Shown one piece after another: positions 19,388 to 28,104 of a DNA stretch of 64,000 nucleotides. A program made the translations under genes and the position numbers. The DNA lies in NCBI RefSeq assembly GCF_000231115.1, contig NW_006889834.1, positions 233,128 to 297,127 of the forward strand, written 5' to 3'. Numbering within the stretch: position 1 is the stretch's first letter; every line of letters begins with the position of its first letter. The DNA is from Vittaforma corneae ATCC 50505. Lineage: Eukaryota > Microsporidia > Nosematidae. The notes beneath the pieces were generated by a model. The model was not told the origin of the DNA, ran no database searches, and saw only the letters and a program-made list of their open reading frames with translations.

Positions 19388-20476
19388 TCAATTTATTGAT
19401 TTTTTAATATCCCTTAAAACCTTCTCACCAGTTTTTATCAGGTGTCGCAGGTCTTCTCCCTTTCCGCCCATTCTCATTCTCACAACGCCGTCAATCCTAT
19501 CAATAATACACTTTAACTTTCCCTCCACTATAAAGTTTCTCAAGTCCTCTTCGACATGCTCACTCTCAACATCGAAGTACTGTGCCATTTTGTCAAGATG
19601 CAGAGACTGATAGCACAGCAGAAGCTGGCAATATCCCTTTACCTTCATCTCTTTGCAGAAATATTCTTTGAATGGTCTTAAAAAACAGTCATTTTCGCAG
19701 TATTCAATAAATTTAAGAAGTTTTCTGAATAGCAGCGAGTACTCACAGTTGAATAAGCACTCAGGCAATTCTAGAAACTCCTTGCATTTTCTCACCTCTG
19801 GGTTGTCTATCACGTCCCTTTTCAACTTATTTCTCTCAAATGAAATCAAAGAAGAGAAAGCAAGATAAAGGATTAATTTTTCAAACGAAAGAAGCTCGTA
19901 TGCACCAAAGGAGGCCAGAGAGCTACAGAAGCATTCAGCAGCCCTGTCAAACTCGGCTCTTAAAAGATGGAATAGCCCGAAGTACACTTTGAATCTATTT
20001 TTGCATTCCCAGTCACTGGAGCTTTCAAAAGCATAGTTTGCATCCTCAATATATCTTTCGAGAGAACGAGTGTCCTCCAAAATAATGGCCATTCTTATTT
20101 TACACATCAAGATGTTCATTTTAAGTGATGCTGAATTGTCCTGCTCAAGCAATTCCTTTGCAAGCACCTCGAAGCTTTTAACATCAAAAATTTGCGCATA
20201 AAATTCGCATACTTTCTTATCCATTTCAATAATGTACGGCTCGTTCTCTGCATTTTCACTTTTTTCCTGCTCAAACTCTTTAATTTTCTTTGAAATTTCC
20301 GAATTCATATAGTCCAAGTCTTGTTTGCTGTATTCCAGAATGCCTTTCTCCATGTATCTTTTATAGAGATTGATGTTAAGCCTCTGTACAAGAAACTGCC
20401 GGATTGTTTCCGATGATCTGCCAGAGTCTACAAGATGGACTATTTCTAATGTTGGTTCTCGAAAGGATGACTCCAT
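19388..20476 (-). CDS. RPN7: 26S proteasome lid subunit Rpn7 (PSMD6)
   Basis: 362 residues from the ATG at 20476 (CACCCACAA before it). The N-terminus is helical. The middle has the Rpn7 TPR-like repeats (RMAIILEDTRSLERYIEDANYAF; RFKVYFGLFHLLRAEFDRAAECF), and the C-terminus a PCI winged helix (LDKMAQYFDVESEHVEEDL, then FIVEGKLKCIIDRIDGVV). Rpn7 sits in the lid of the 19S regulatory particle. The CSN1 subunit of the signalosome shares this layout, but microsporidia keep the proteasome and not a full signalosome, so Rpn7 is preferred. Confidence 0.9.
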   Translation of the reverse strand: MESSFREPTLEIVHLVDSGRSSETIRQFLVQRLNINLYKRYMEKGILEYSKQDLDYMNSEISKKIKEFEQEKSENAENEPYIIEMDKKVCEFYAQIFDVKSFEVLAKELLEQDNSASLKMNILMCKIRMAIILEDTRSLERYIEDANYAFESSSDWECKNRFKVYFGLFHLLRAEFDRAAECFCSSLASFGAYELLSFEKLILYLAFSSLISFERNKLKRDVIDNPEVRKCKEFLELPECLFNCEYSLLFRKLLKFIEYCENDCFLRPFKEYFCKEMKVKGYCQLLLCYQSLHLDKMAQYFDVESEHVEEDLRNFIVEGKLKCIIDRIDGVVRMRMGGKGEDLRHLIKTGEKVLRDIKKSIN

Positions 20477-20791
20477 TTGTGGGTGCAAATCCCAAACTTT
20501 AAAGGCCCTAGGTTCATTATTTCAATCAGCTGCGATATTGAAAACACATGCTTCTAGCACATTTCTGTATTTTAGCATAGCTGTTTGTTGCCAAATTCAC
20601 ACTTGACTTTTGATTATAGTACAGCCATCATATTTGTATTTTGCCACAAAGTACCTGGTGCTTAACTAGCATAAATCATGCCGTAGATCAGCCAGAAATA
20701 GCATCGCCGTTTGATTATGAGCATCTCCTTGATAGCACGCGTGTTTTTTAACTTTCCTTCCACATAAAATTTTTATGTTCTTGTACCATTC
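20477..20791. other. Divergent intergenic region RPN7/SUA5
   Basis: Contains the RPN7 CCC signal at its left edge and, at 20766-20774, an AAAATTTTT block some 18 bases before the SUA5 ATG. No other feature seen. Confidence 0.5.
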
Positions 20792-21787
20792 ATGAAAATA
20801 GTTAAGTTAGATGAAATAGATAAAGTTGACATTCAGTCATACTTCGAGGATGTCGTTGTAATTCCAACCGAAACAGTGTACGGTCTGGCTGCTAGAATAG
20901 ATAACGAAAAGGCTCTTAACAATATATTCAAAATCAAAGGAAGACCATCTGACAATCCACTGATTGTTCATATTTCAGATCGGGATATGCTAGATAATTT
21001 GGTAGATGGAGATGTTCCTGCGGAGTATTCAATCCTCATGGATAGATTCTGGCCAGGCCCACTCACTCTTCTTTTCAAGTGCAAAGATTCAGTTTCAAGA
21101 ACACTCACAGGAAAGGATATAAGCACAATTGCAGTGCGAATGCCAAAAGGTGAAAAGATCAGAGATTTAATCAAGAGAATAGGAGTTCCGCTTGCAGCAC
21201 CGTCTGCAAACACAAGTGGAAAGCCATCACCCACAAGAGTAGCGCATGTGATGGATGATTTAGGTGAAAGGGTTTCATTGTACATCGATGGTGGGCCGTG
21301 TGAAATTGGTATAGAATCAACTGTTTTTGGCATTATTGATAACAGCTATATGATTTTAAGACCGGGTGGTGTAACAAAAGAAAGTATTGAGAAGGCAATT
21401 AATAAGAAGGTATTGGTCAAAAACAAAGTGGAAAATAGTGACATATTGATATGTCCTGGCCAGAAATACAAACACTATTCTCCCGAACATCCTGTCTATT
21501 TATTTACTGGTTCGACTTGGCGCCAAAATATATCAAAGTATAGTCAAGTATTTGAGAATATGAAAATTGGAATACTCAAGAGAAGGGGATTGGAATATCC
21601 AATCGAGTTTTACAAAGAATACGATCTAGGCGAATGCCTACAAGATTGCACACGAAACATCTTTGCAGGTCTTAGAGTTTTAGATAGATCCTGCGACGTA
21701 ATATTTGTTGTAGGATTTGAACTTGAGAAGGAGGGACTGGCCATTATGGATAGACTGGAAAAGGCGGCGAGCCACATTATCGACTAA
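20792..21787 (+). CDS. SUA5: Threonylcarbamoyl-AMP synthase (Sua5/YrdC family)
   Basis: 331 residues. The YrdC domain (1-200) shows PTETVYGLAARID, IFKIKGRPSDNPLIVHI, the KR-type active-site segment FWPGPLTLLF, and PSANTSGKPSPT; a C-terminal Sua5 domain follows (CPGQKYKHYSPEHPVYLF). It makes threonylcarbamoyl-AMP from threonine, bicarbonate and ATP for the t6A modification at position 37 of ANN-decoding tRNAs. Length fits two-domain Sua5 proteins of archaea and fungi. The ATG follows GTACCATTC. Confidence 0.96.
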   Translation: MKIVKLDEIDKVDIQSYFEDVVVIPTETVYGLAARIDNEKALNNIFKIKGRPSDNPLIVHISDRDMLDNLVDGDVPAEYSILMDRFWPGPLTLLFKCKDSVSRTLTGKDISTIAVRMPKGEKIRDLIKRIGVPLAAPSANTSGKPSPTRVAHVMDDLGERVSLYIDGGPCEIGIESTVFGIIDNSYMILRPGGVTKESIEKAINKKVLVKNKVENSDILICPGQKYKHYSPEHPVYLFTGSTWRQNISKYSQVFENMKIGILKRRGLEYPIEFYKEYDLGECLQDCTRNIFAGLRVLDRSCDVIFVVGFELEKEGLAIMDRLEKAASHIID

Positions 21788-21831
21788 GCATTGCATTCTA
21801 ACAATAAGCTGATTTTAGAAATGCATGGTAG

Positions 21832-22515
21832 NNNNNNNNNNNNNNNNNNNNNNNNNNNNNNNNNNNNNNNNNNNNNNNNNNNNNNNNNNNNNNNNNNNNN
21901 NNNNNNNNNNNNNNNNNNNNNNNNNNNNNNNNNNNNNNNNNNNNNNNNNNNNNNNNNNNNNNNNNNNNNNNNNNNNNNNNNNNNNNNNNNNNNNNNNNNN
22001 NNNNNNNNNNNNNNNNNNNNNNNNNNNNNNNNNNNNNNNNNNNNNNNNNNNNNNNNNNNNNNNNNNNNNNNNNNNNNNNNNNNNNNNNNNNNNNNNNNNN
22101 NNNNNNNNNNNNNNNNNNNNNNNNNNNNNNNNNNNNNNNNNNNNNNNNNNNNNNNNNNNNNNNNNNNNNNNNNNNNNNNNNNNNNNNNNNNNNNNNNNNN
22201 NNNNNNNNNNNNNNNNNNNNNNNNNNNNNNNNNNNNNNNNNNNNNNNNNNNNNNNNNNNNNNNNNNNNNNNNNNNNNNNNNNNNNNNNNNNNNNNNNNNN
22301 NNNNNNNNNNNNNNNNNNNNNNNNNNNNNNNNNNNNNNNNNNNNNNNNNNNNNNNNNNNNNNNNNNNNNNNNNNNNNNNNNNNNNNNNNNNNNNNNNNNN
22401 NNNNNNNNNNNNNNNNNNNNNNNNNNNNNNNNNNNNNNNNNNNNNNNNNNNNNNNNNNNNNNNNNNNNNNNNNNNNNNNNNNNNNNNNNNNNNNNNNNNN
22501 NNNNNNNNNNNNNNN
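21832..22515. other. Assembly gap (684 N)
   Basis: Unread bases. The right flank continues with the end of an open frame (WVKVERDVFN then TAA at 22547-22549) that could be the 3' end of a gene hidden in the gap; the left flank has only a short ATG frame. Content cannot be inferred. Confidence 0.95.
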
Positions 22516-22663
22516 CTGGGTAAAGGTTGAGAGGGATGTATTTAATTAAAAGGATGACTATTTCAGCATTTTATATTGCCATTCCAATTTATATTCATGG
22601 ATAATATAACGTCTCGCTTGGTATTTAAAATATAAGCTGCCATTTTTACCAATATTGACATCT

Positions 22664-22975
22664 TTATATGCTACCTTCGACTTCTTTTATGGACTCAAGC
22701 AGCTTGGCTGCTATGACTTCGATACATTCTAGTCCTTCATAGACCTTCTTTAGTACATTCTTTGGAGATTGTGCGTTCCTGTCTTCAAGTTGGACATTAA
22801 GATGCGAGATTCTTTCTGATGGGTGAGGAATGGTGTATCCGCAAAACTCAACGGCATCTCCAACCCAGTTATTAGATATCACCCAACGAAGTGGATTTAG
22901 CATTGTGTGGTCCTCGTCGTAAATCTGGATAGAAAGCTCGTCAATTACTGCAATTTTTTTGCTTGCATCTTCCAT
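22664..22975 (-). CDS. RPC19: RNA polymerase I/III shared subunit AC19 (RPC19)
   Basis: 103 residues from the ATG at 22975, which has ACACCCCCACCAA directly upstream. The L-type dimerisation domain of the alpha-like subunit is evident: DHTMLNPLRWVISNN, then VEFCGYTIPHPSERISHLNVQ, then a long C-terminal helix. The protein pairs with AC40 in RNA polymerases I and III. Rpb11 of polymerase II is the related alternative, but the CGYTIPHPSE form is that of AC19. An AAATTTTTT block at 22995-23003 completes the start signal. Confidence 0.94.
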   Translation of the reverse strand: MEDASKKIAVIDELSIQIYDEDHTMLNPLRWVISNNWVGDAVEFCGYTIPHPSERISHLNVQLEDRNAQSPKNVLKKVYEGLECIEVIAAKLLESIKEVEGSI

Positions 22976-23003
22976 TTGGTGGGGGTGTACAGTGAAATTT
23001 TTT
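22976..23003 (-). promoter_or_regulatory. RPC19 start-site signals
   Basis: CCCCC on the minus strand (plus-strand G at 22981-22985) lies five bases from the ATG, with an AAATTTTTT block at 22995-23003. Confidence 0.6.
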
Positions 23004-23117
23004 GCGTTCAAATACCACAGACCAATATGTGCTGGCCATGCATATTGGCTGTAGTAGTTTGGCTCAAAAGCTAGTTGGCCGAGAAAGCATGGGATAACTT
23101 TTAATTCTCAGACACCC

Positions 23118-23504
23118 ATGAAAATTTTATTTGTTTTGCTTGCTTTTATACTCTGTGATAATATTGAAATATCAACAAATGATTTCAAAGAACTACATGT
23201 ACAAGGCACGGTATTGAGATCCAGTGAAATTTCATGGGGAAATAGTGTGAAGCTGTCACATCTTGGCAATTCAATCTACCAGCTAGAAGAAATGTCACCA
23301 AAAATATTCAAGGTAGTTGATAAGACTGAATACTTCAAAGATACCAAGCCTGCTGAAATACGAATTGATGTTGAGAAGAAAATATGCGGTCTTCCTGGTT
23401 TTGTTTGGAGCTTTATACTTTTCAATGTTACATTCAATCTTTCTCTAGGGTATTTAATTTCAAAGACAATACGGAGCCTATGCCAAAAATACCTCGACAA
23501 TTAA
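23118..23504 (+). CDS. Small secretory-pathway membrane protein of unknown function
   Basis: 128 residues starting directly after GACACCC. An N-terminal hydrophobic core (KILFVLLAFILC) reads as a signal peptide. A luminal domain of about 75 residues follows, then a second hydrophobic segment near 96-116 (FVWSFILFNVTFNLSLGYLI) and a short basic tail. The layout is type I. No family was recognised; it lacks the spaced cysteines of a GOLD or thioredoxin domain. Confidence 0.7.
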   Translation: MKILFVLLAFILCDNIEISTNDFKELHVQGTVLRSSEISWGNSVKLSHLGNSIYQLEEMSPKIFKVVDKTEYFKDTKPAEIRIDVEKKICGLPGFVWSFILFNVTFNLSLGYLISKTIRSLCQKYLDN

Positions 23505-23528
23505 TAAAAGCATTGCAATTTAGCATAT

Positions 23529-23735
23529 CTAAATATTATATACAGCATATCGGCGATTTGCATTTTTAATACGGGGTACAAACTGAAGATTCCATAAAAT
23601 ACTTAATAGCGAGGCAAGTGTCCAAAGAAAGCTGCATTTAATTATAAAGAGCATGGATCCTATTCCACCTAGCCTTTCTATTGAAGGATCTACTGCTCTG
23701 CTTTTGTTTTGCAGACCGACACTGTAGGCCATCAT
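23529..23735 (-). CDS. Possible 68-aa single-TM protein, in frame after a stop
   Basis: Opens with ATGATG immediately after, and in the same frame as, the stop of the next gene upstream on this strand (TAA at 23736-23738). It has a polar start, one strong hydrophobic segment (MLFIIKCSFLWTLASLLSIL) and a basic tail. It may be a separate tiny membrane protein or the C-terminal anchor of one 125-residue protein interrupted by TAA. No CCC box precedes its own ATG, which favours the joined reading. Confidence 0.45.
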   Translation of the reverse strand: MMAYSVGLQNKSRAVDPSIERLGGIGSMLFIIKCSFLWTLASLLSILWNLQFVPRIKNANRRYAVYNI

Positions 23736-23906
23736 TTAAAGACTGTATTTTTTATTTTCAATGGCTCTTCTAAACCTTAAAACCTCATTAACTATTTCAT
23801 CGACTTCTTCTTTTATCTTTTGGTTGTCTCCCTTTTTGATGTTCTGCTCCAAGTTCTTCAATAAGCATCCGTATTTTTCTTTCACACTCTCCAATTCATC
23901 CGCCAT
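23736..23906 (-). CDS. Small coiled-coil protein, 56 aa
   Basis: Starts at the ATG at 23906, preceded by AACCCCAAAGTT. Fully helical and charged (MADELESVKEKYGCLLKNLE, later KIKEEVDEIVNEVLRFRR). The size and heptad pattern would suit a small DASH-type or SNARE-like helix, but no family is certain. See the neighbouring entry: the frame continues after one TAA into a membrane segment. Confidence 0.6.
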   Translation of the reverse strand: MADELESVKEKYGCLLKNLEQNIKKGDNQKIKEEVDEIVNEVLRFRRAIENKKYSL

Positions 23907-24023
23907 AACTTTGGGGTTAAGAAGCAATAGTCAAGACAAGGACCTATCGATGAGTAATCGCTGACTGGCACATGGTTTAATGGGGATCTATTTTGATGAG
24001 CACACTTGAAATATAGTATTATG

Positions 24024-24605
24024 TTACATTTCAAGTATATCAAAAGCCTCCGAAAGCATCTTTAAGATGCTGCTTATATTAACCGCTAGCTTGTAGTTCA
24101 ATCTTTTCAGTGCAAATAGCTCAATCTGTGATGCCTGGATATAGTCTATTCCCCAAAGGCTAGTATAGGCTGAATTCCAAACACAGTAATCATCCAGGTA
24201 CTTTGACGAGAGAATGTTAAATCCAAGAAAGATATAAATAAACGTCCTTACATCGCCTTTAGAAGCTATTCTGGCTGACTCCATGTAGCTACAGGCGCAG
24301 AGCAATGAAAATACATTGAACTTGTCAAAGTTCTTGAGAAACCTTGTAAATGAAATGTTGATTGGTGTTTTATTGGCAATAAATCTAGTAAGTGCTAGGT
24401 CTATCAGTGCCAATTTAAGCTCCCCATCATCCACATTAATGCTTTTTAATACTTCAGACACCACTCCGACAGTTGGCGACACAAATCTATACGGCTGGGG
24501 CTGACTTGTCTTCTTTATACAAACACGTAGTTGTGGCACTATCTTTGCAGCCCTCAATCTTTTTGGATCCACTATTTTCATTCGTGCAACAAGGCTTCTT
24601 TTCAT
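24024..24605 (-). CDS. Cyclin, Pho80/Pcl-like
   Basis: 193 residues. The cyclin box is visible in the C-terminal 120 residues: a helix FSLLCACSYMESARIA, then FIYIFLGFNILSSKYLDDYCV and SLWGIDYIQASQIELFALKRLNYKLAV, which parallels the KxxDD...N..A...G...EL..LE...L..L pattern of Pcl and cyclin Y proteins. Such cyclins activate Pho85/CDK5-type kinases in nutrient or cell-cycle control. The N-terminus is basic and disordered. CCC lies about 17 bases before the ATG. Other cyclin classes are possible. Confidence 0.75.
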   Translation of the reverse strand: MKRSLVARMKIVDPKRLRAAKIVPQLRVCIKKTSQPQPYRFVSPTVGVVSEVLKSINVDDGELKLALIDLALTRFIANKTPINISFTRFLKNFDKFNVFSLLCACSYMESARIASKGDVRTFIYIFLGFNILSSKYLDDYCVWNSAYTSLWGIDYIQASQIELFALKRLNYKLAVNISSILKMLSEAFDILEM

Positions 24606-25032
24606 TTGTTTGTTTAAACAGGGCTGTAATTAAATCATACCTCAAATATTTAATTCTGCGATTCCAATGTATTGAATGTAAAATACTGTAAAACAAAAAC
24701 AAACAACCTTGCTTGGATACTGCAGATCCTTGCCAAGGCGCTATTTTAGTAAGGATAATTAAAATCCATGCGATGAATGCCAGACATTCACGACTCAATA
24801 CAGATTTTACAAGTGCATTCTGCATGTTTTTACATGCAAGCACAACAACCAAGAGCCCTGTCGAGTATTGTCGATAGCACTGCTATTTCAAGCCTTGCTC
24901 ATAGCTTAGCTTACACGAGACTCCAATCAATATATTAAACGACCTGGATATAAGAATTACATATTAGCTACTTGTGGCCAATCCCAATGCATCAATAAAC
25001 CGTTATTTAATCCAAATGCTACTAAGCGGCAC
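24606..25032. other. Intergenic stretch between the cyclin and the coiled-coil gene
   Basis: About 430 bases. A 121-codon minus-strand frame overlaps the cyclin start and has biased composition; I treat it as chance. No RNA gene or repeat recognised. Confidence 0.45.
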
Positions 25033-26647
25033 TCAATCCAATCTGTTAATAAAGCTGTCTCTCAGCTCCGATTCCTCAAACATGTTTCTAACAATCATTT
25101 TCAGCTCGGAGTTTTCAAGACTTACGCTCCCAAACTCATACAGCTCAATAACTTCTTCTAATGACGAGTCTAAACACTCACAGAGTGCTGCAACCTTACA
25201 ATAGTTTGTAATCGACTCAGACCCTATTTCAAATGATATATCAAGCAGATATTGGGACAGTTCCTTGAGGGTATTTTTGCCATTCGCTGGCAGCTTCTGG
25301 GGCATAATAACTATATTCAAAAACTATCATACAGCCTTTCAAAAAACTGAATCTTGAAAAACTTGTGGGCCTTTCGAGGAACAAACTTCCCAACATTCTC
25401 GTAAAAGTCAAACTGCTTTTGTTTTATTCTGGCCTTAAGCGTAAGGATGGACAGAGCCAAGTCAATGTCTAATGCTGTGCTTAGATCCAGTATTTTACAA
25501 AACAGATCCTCCCGCACTTTGCTCAGGTCTTCGGAATATTTGAAATTTGCACATTTCTTGACAAAATGAGAAATGTCAGAATACATCACAAACGCATCAC
25601 CGACACCGTGAACTCTATTCAAGTCAAAGAACTTGAGTACCGCTTTGTCATAAAACACCTTTGCCTTTTCTTTCCTGGCTGAATGGGATTTTTCAATAAA
25701 CTTTGACAGCATTATTAGCCTGTGATATGGATTAGAAACAAACTCTCCAGACACCCCGTCCTCAATAAGATAAAGATCCTTCGCGTCTATTCTTGCCTTT
25801 GGAATATTCAAAATGTCTTTCATCACACAGTCTAGTGTCCACTCCTCGATATTTTCGATGTGAAACTCGGAACCCTCAAGTTTTTTATTATTTTCAACCA
25901 AATCAACCATCGAATAGTTGTCCTTAGCAAAAGAATGAGCAAGGTTGGCCTTTAGTATGAAGAGAACACAGCCAATTGTTGTGCTAAATGATTCCACAAG
26001 CGAAGAGAACGTCTCCTTGCGAAGACCTTGGACGTTAATTTCGTCGCCATCTGATGAGTTTTCTGATGGAAAAACGATATACAACGAGTCGTTTGTCGAG
26101 AATACTTCAACATCAAATGGCACAGCACCCTCCAACTCCTCCTTGGCTCTTGACTTTAAGTCGCATTCAAGATTCCTGAAAAATGATCTTGATTTACTCA
26201 TTCTAAATAGCTCCTCAATCTCCTTGCTAACTTTAATAATTTTGAAACTTTCCTCTTCTTTTTGTGTTTTAAAGTACTTTTCCATCTGCAAACTTGAGAT
26301 ATTAAAAACACATACCAAGCTATTCATAAACCCGCGACACTTTTCCAGGCATAGATTCTCGTCCATAATTAGATCCAAGGCCCTCTCAAGCTCGTACAAT
26401 GACATGCACTTGCCCTCAATAATCTTGCCACAGTCTATCTCCTTCACAATGCTATTGAGCTCGCACTCTCCCTCTTCAATTTGCTTGTTCAGCACATTGA
26501 TATTTAGACCACTTCTTTCCTCCTTGAGCACTTCTATTTCATTTTCAAGTTGAAGTATTTCCTTCTTCCCCTCCTTGTACGTTTTTCCAGGCTTTCTAGC
26601 CCCTTGGTTTCTTCAAACAGCTGTCTTATCTGTTTCATCTTTTCCAT
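25033..26647 (-). CDS. Large coiled-coil protein, possible vesicle-tether or spindle subunit, two frameshifts
   Basis: The CCC-marked start is the ATG at 26647 (TGACCC before it), reading MEKMKQIRQLFEETKGLESL. The frame then shifts at a run of five A (T at 26582-26586; six would continue) into the main frame ending at 25317, and again at a run of five T (A at 25319-25323; six would continue) into a last part ending at 25033. Joined, it is about 536 residues: an N-terminal coiled coil of about 130 residues, then an all-helical body. This layout is shared by Dsl1/Tip20-type tethers and several kinetochore proteins; I cannot choose. Both breaks are single-base homopolymer length changes. Confidence 0.6.
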
Positions 26648-27296
26648 GGGTCAAAAAGGGCACAGGTGGGTGACAAATAAAGCTGTTAATACAGCAGAGA
26701 AGTGCTGTTGCTGAAACAGCCTTGGAATAAAGTGGCTTAATACAAAACATACGGGCTTCGAAGTTTATCTTACCTTAGTTTAAATTCTTAAAGAATATGA
26801 AATAAAATCAACTCTACTTTAAAATGCACATATTGGCTATGTCTCTCAGTTGTCTTCCCAACATGGACATAGCACACTTAAATCTGTGTTAGAAAATATT
26901 GCGTGTTTACAAGAACTAAAGAGCTTGGATTAAAAGATTGGGTACAGAGAGTAAGCCTCATTTTGTTGGGTAGATCGATACCTAACAGCATAGCTCTATT
27001 ATTAGGCACAGAAGGCCTTCTACGGCTACCTTTCGGCGTCTTCCGAGGACTTTCCTTGGAGAGGTCTCCAACGCTGTTCTTCTGCCCAATGGGACTTGGA
27101 AACTTGAGAATTTTTGAGAAGAATACCGAAAAGCATGGAAGATAAAGATAAGGATGTCTTTGCAGTGGCCAAATGCATTTTTAATCCATAAAGGCATAAT
27201 GCACAACTGATGCTTGACGTTTCTTTGTTATTCATGCCAAGTATGTGTATTTATGCTTATGCACATGATGCAAACACTGTTCGTTGTACACCTGAA
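26648..27296. other. Long intergenic stretch
   Basis: About 650 bases. Several short frames on both strands but none with a start signal or recognisable sequence. A structured RNA cannot be excluded by eye; no tRNA, rRNA or spliceosomal RNA core was recognised. Confidence 0.45.
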
Positions 27297-27629
27297 ATGC
27301 AAAGGATCCTAGGCTTTGGAAAAAACGTCTTTAAATACTGCTTGAAATGCAAAATAAAGTACAACTCGACTAATATGAAAGACGTGCAGTTTCACAAAAG
27401 ACTGCACAGGACCTATTTAATCCCAAAATGTGAAAAGATCTGTGAAAATTTTTATCAAAAGGGAAACACGTTTTACTTTGGGCATGAGGAGGTTGAGGCA
27501 AAGTGCATTGTCAAGAAGCACAAAAGCCAACTAAGACTAAGTGAAATATGGGCCACCTCAACACTGTCAAAAGACAGGCTGTTAGCCAATCTTAAAATGG
27601 CATTTCCCGACATTGATAATATAATCTGA
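27297..27629 (+). CDS. ECO1: ECO1/CTF7-type zinc-finger protein lacking the acetyltransferase domain
   Basis: 110 residues if started at the ATG at 27297; the frame is open upstream from 27210. Near the N-terminus CLKCKIKYNSTNMKDVQFHKRLH gives the C-x2-C-x13-H-x3-H finger with the Tyr and Asp spacing of the Eco1/ESCO cohesin acetyltransferase. The Eco1 finger is normally followed by a GNAT domain; here only about 80 residues remain, with a basic helix and an ending IWATSTLSKDRLLANLKMAF. That segment may correspond to the C-terminal Eco1 motif (conserved xWVxxxxRRxxIAxxL), with the acetyl-CoA region lost or extremely short. The gene could be a reduced cohesion factor. Confidence 0.65.
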   Translation: MQRILGFGKNVFKYCLKCKIKYNSTNMKDVQFHKRLHRTYLIPKCEKICENFYQKGNTFYFGHEEVEAKCIVKKHKSQLRLSEIWATSTLSKDRLLANLKMAFPDIDNII

Positions 27630-28104
27630 CAGGCGAATTAAAATTGACTAAAAACTGTAATATTTCTTGTGTATGCTATCCTTAATTAACATATTGGCCA
27701 TGCTTACGAGCATGGCTAGTAGCCATGTGCCTTGTTCTGCTTTTTCCTGCTTTGCTGCAAGTAAAAATTTTAAAGCATCCCCGGGACATGCTGGCTCATT
27801 TGAACTAGCTGTCTACATCTTCGGATGTCTAACTTTCGCATGGTTTTTCAAGATACTTTGCAGCACGAATGTAATCGTTCAATACTCTGCATAAGGCTAG
27901 ACCTTGTGTAAAGACATGGGCCGTCCCGTTTTTATTTTAATATATTCTCTCTATTCGCACATCCTGGTGCTTAAAATACAAATATTAAGAAATTGTAGCC
28001 AATATATTTTTGACTTGGCATTATCGCTGGTCGCTTGTCGTAGACTCGATGCTAGGAATATTAAGGGCAACTAATACAAGTTGTAGGAATAGCTGACAGT
28101 TTAT
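27630..28104. other. Intergenic stretch between the zinc-finger gene and the deacetylase
   Basis: About 475 bases between converging genes. A 74-codon plus-strand frame (27673-27894) with a hydrophobic C-terminus lacks a start signal and is doubtful. Nothing else seen. Confidence 0.45.

Noticed and set aside
24487..24852. 121-codon minus-strand frame upstream of the cyclin
   Set aside because: It overlaps the cyclin N-terminus in another frame and lacks a start signal or family resemblance.
27673..27894. 74-codon frame with a hydrophobic end between the ECO1-like gene and the deacetylase
   Set aside because: No CCC box and no conserved look; the hydrophobic stretch is compatible with AT-rich noise.
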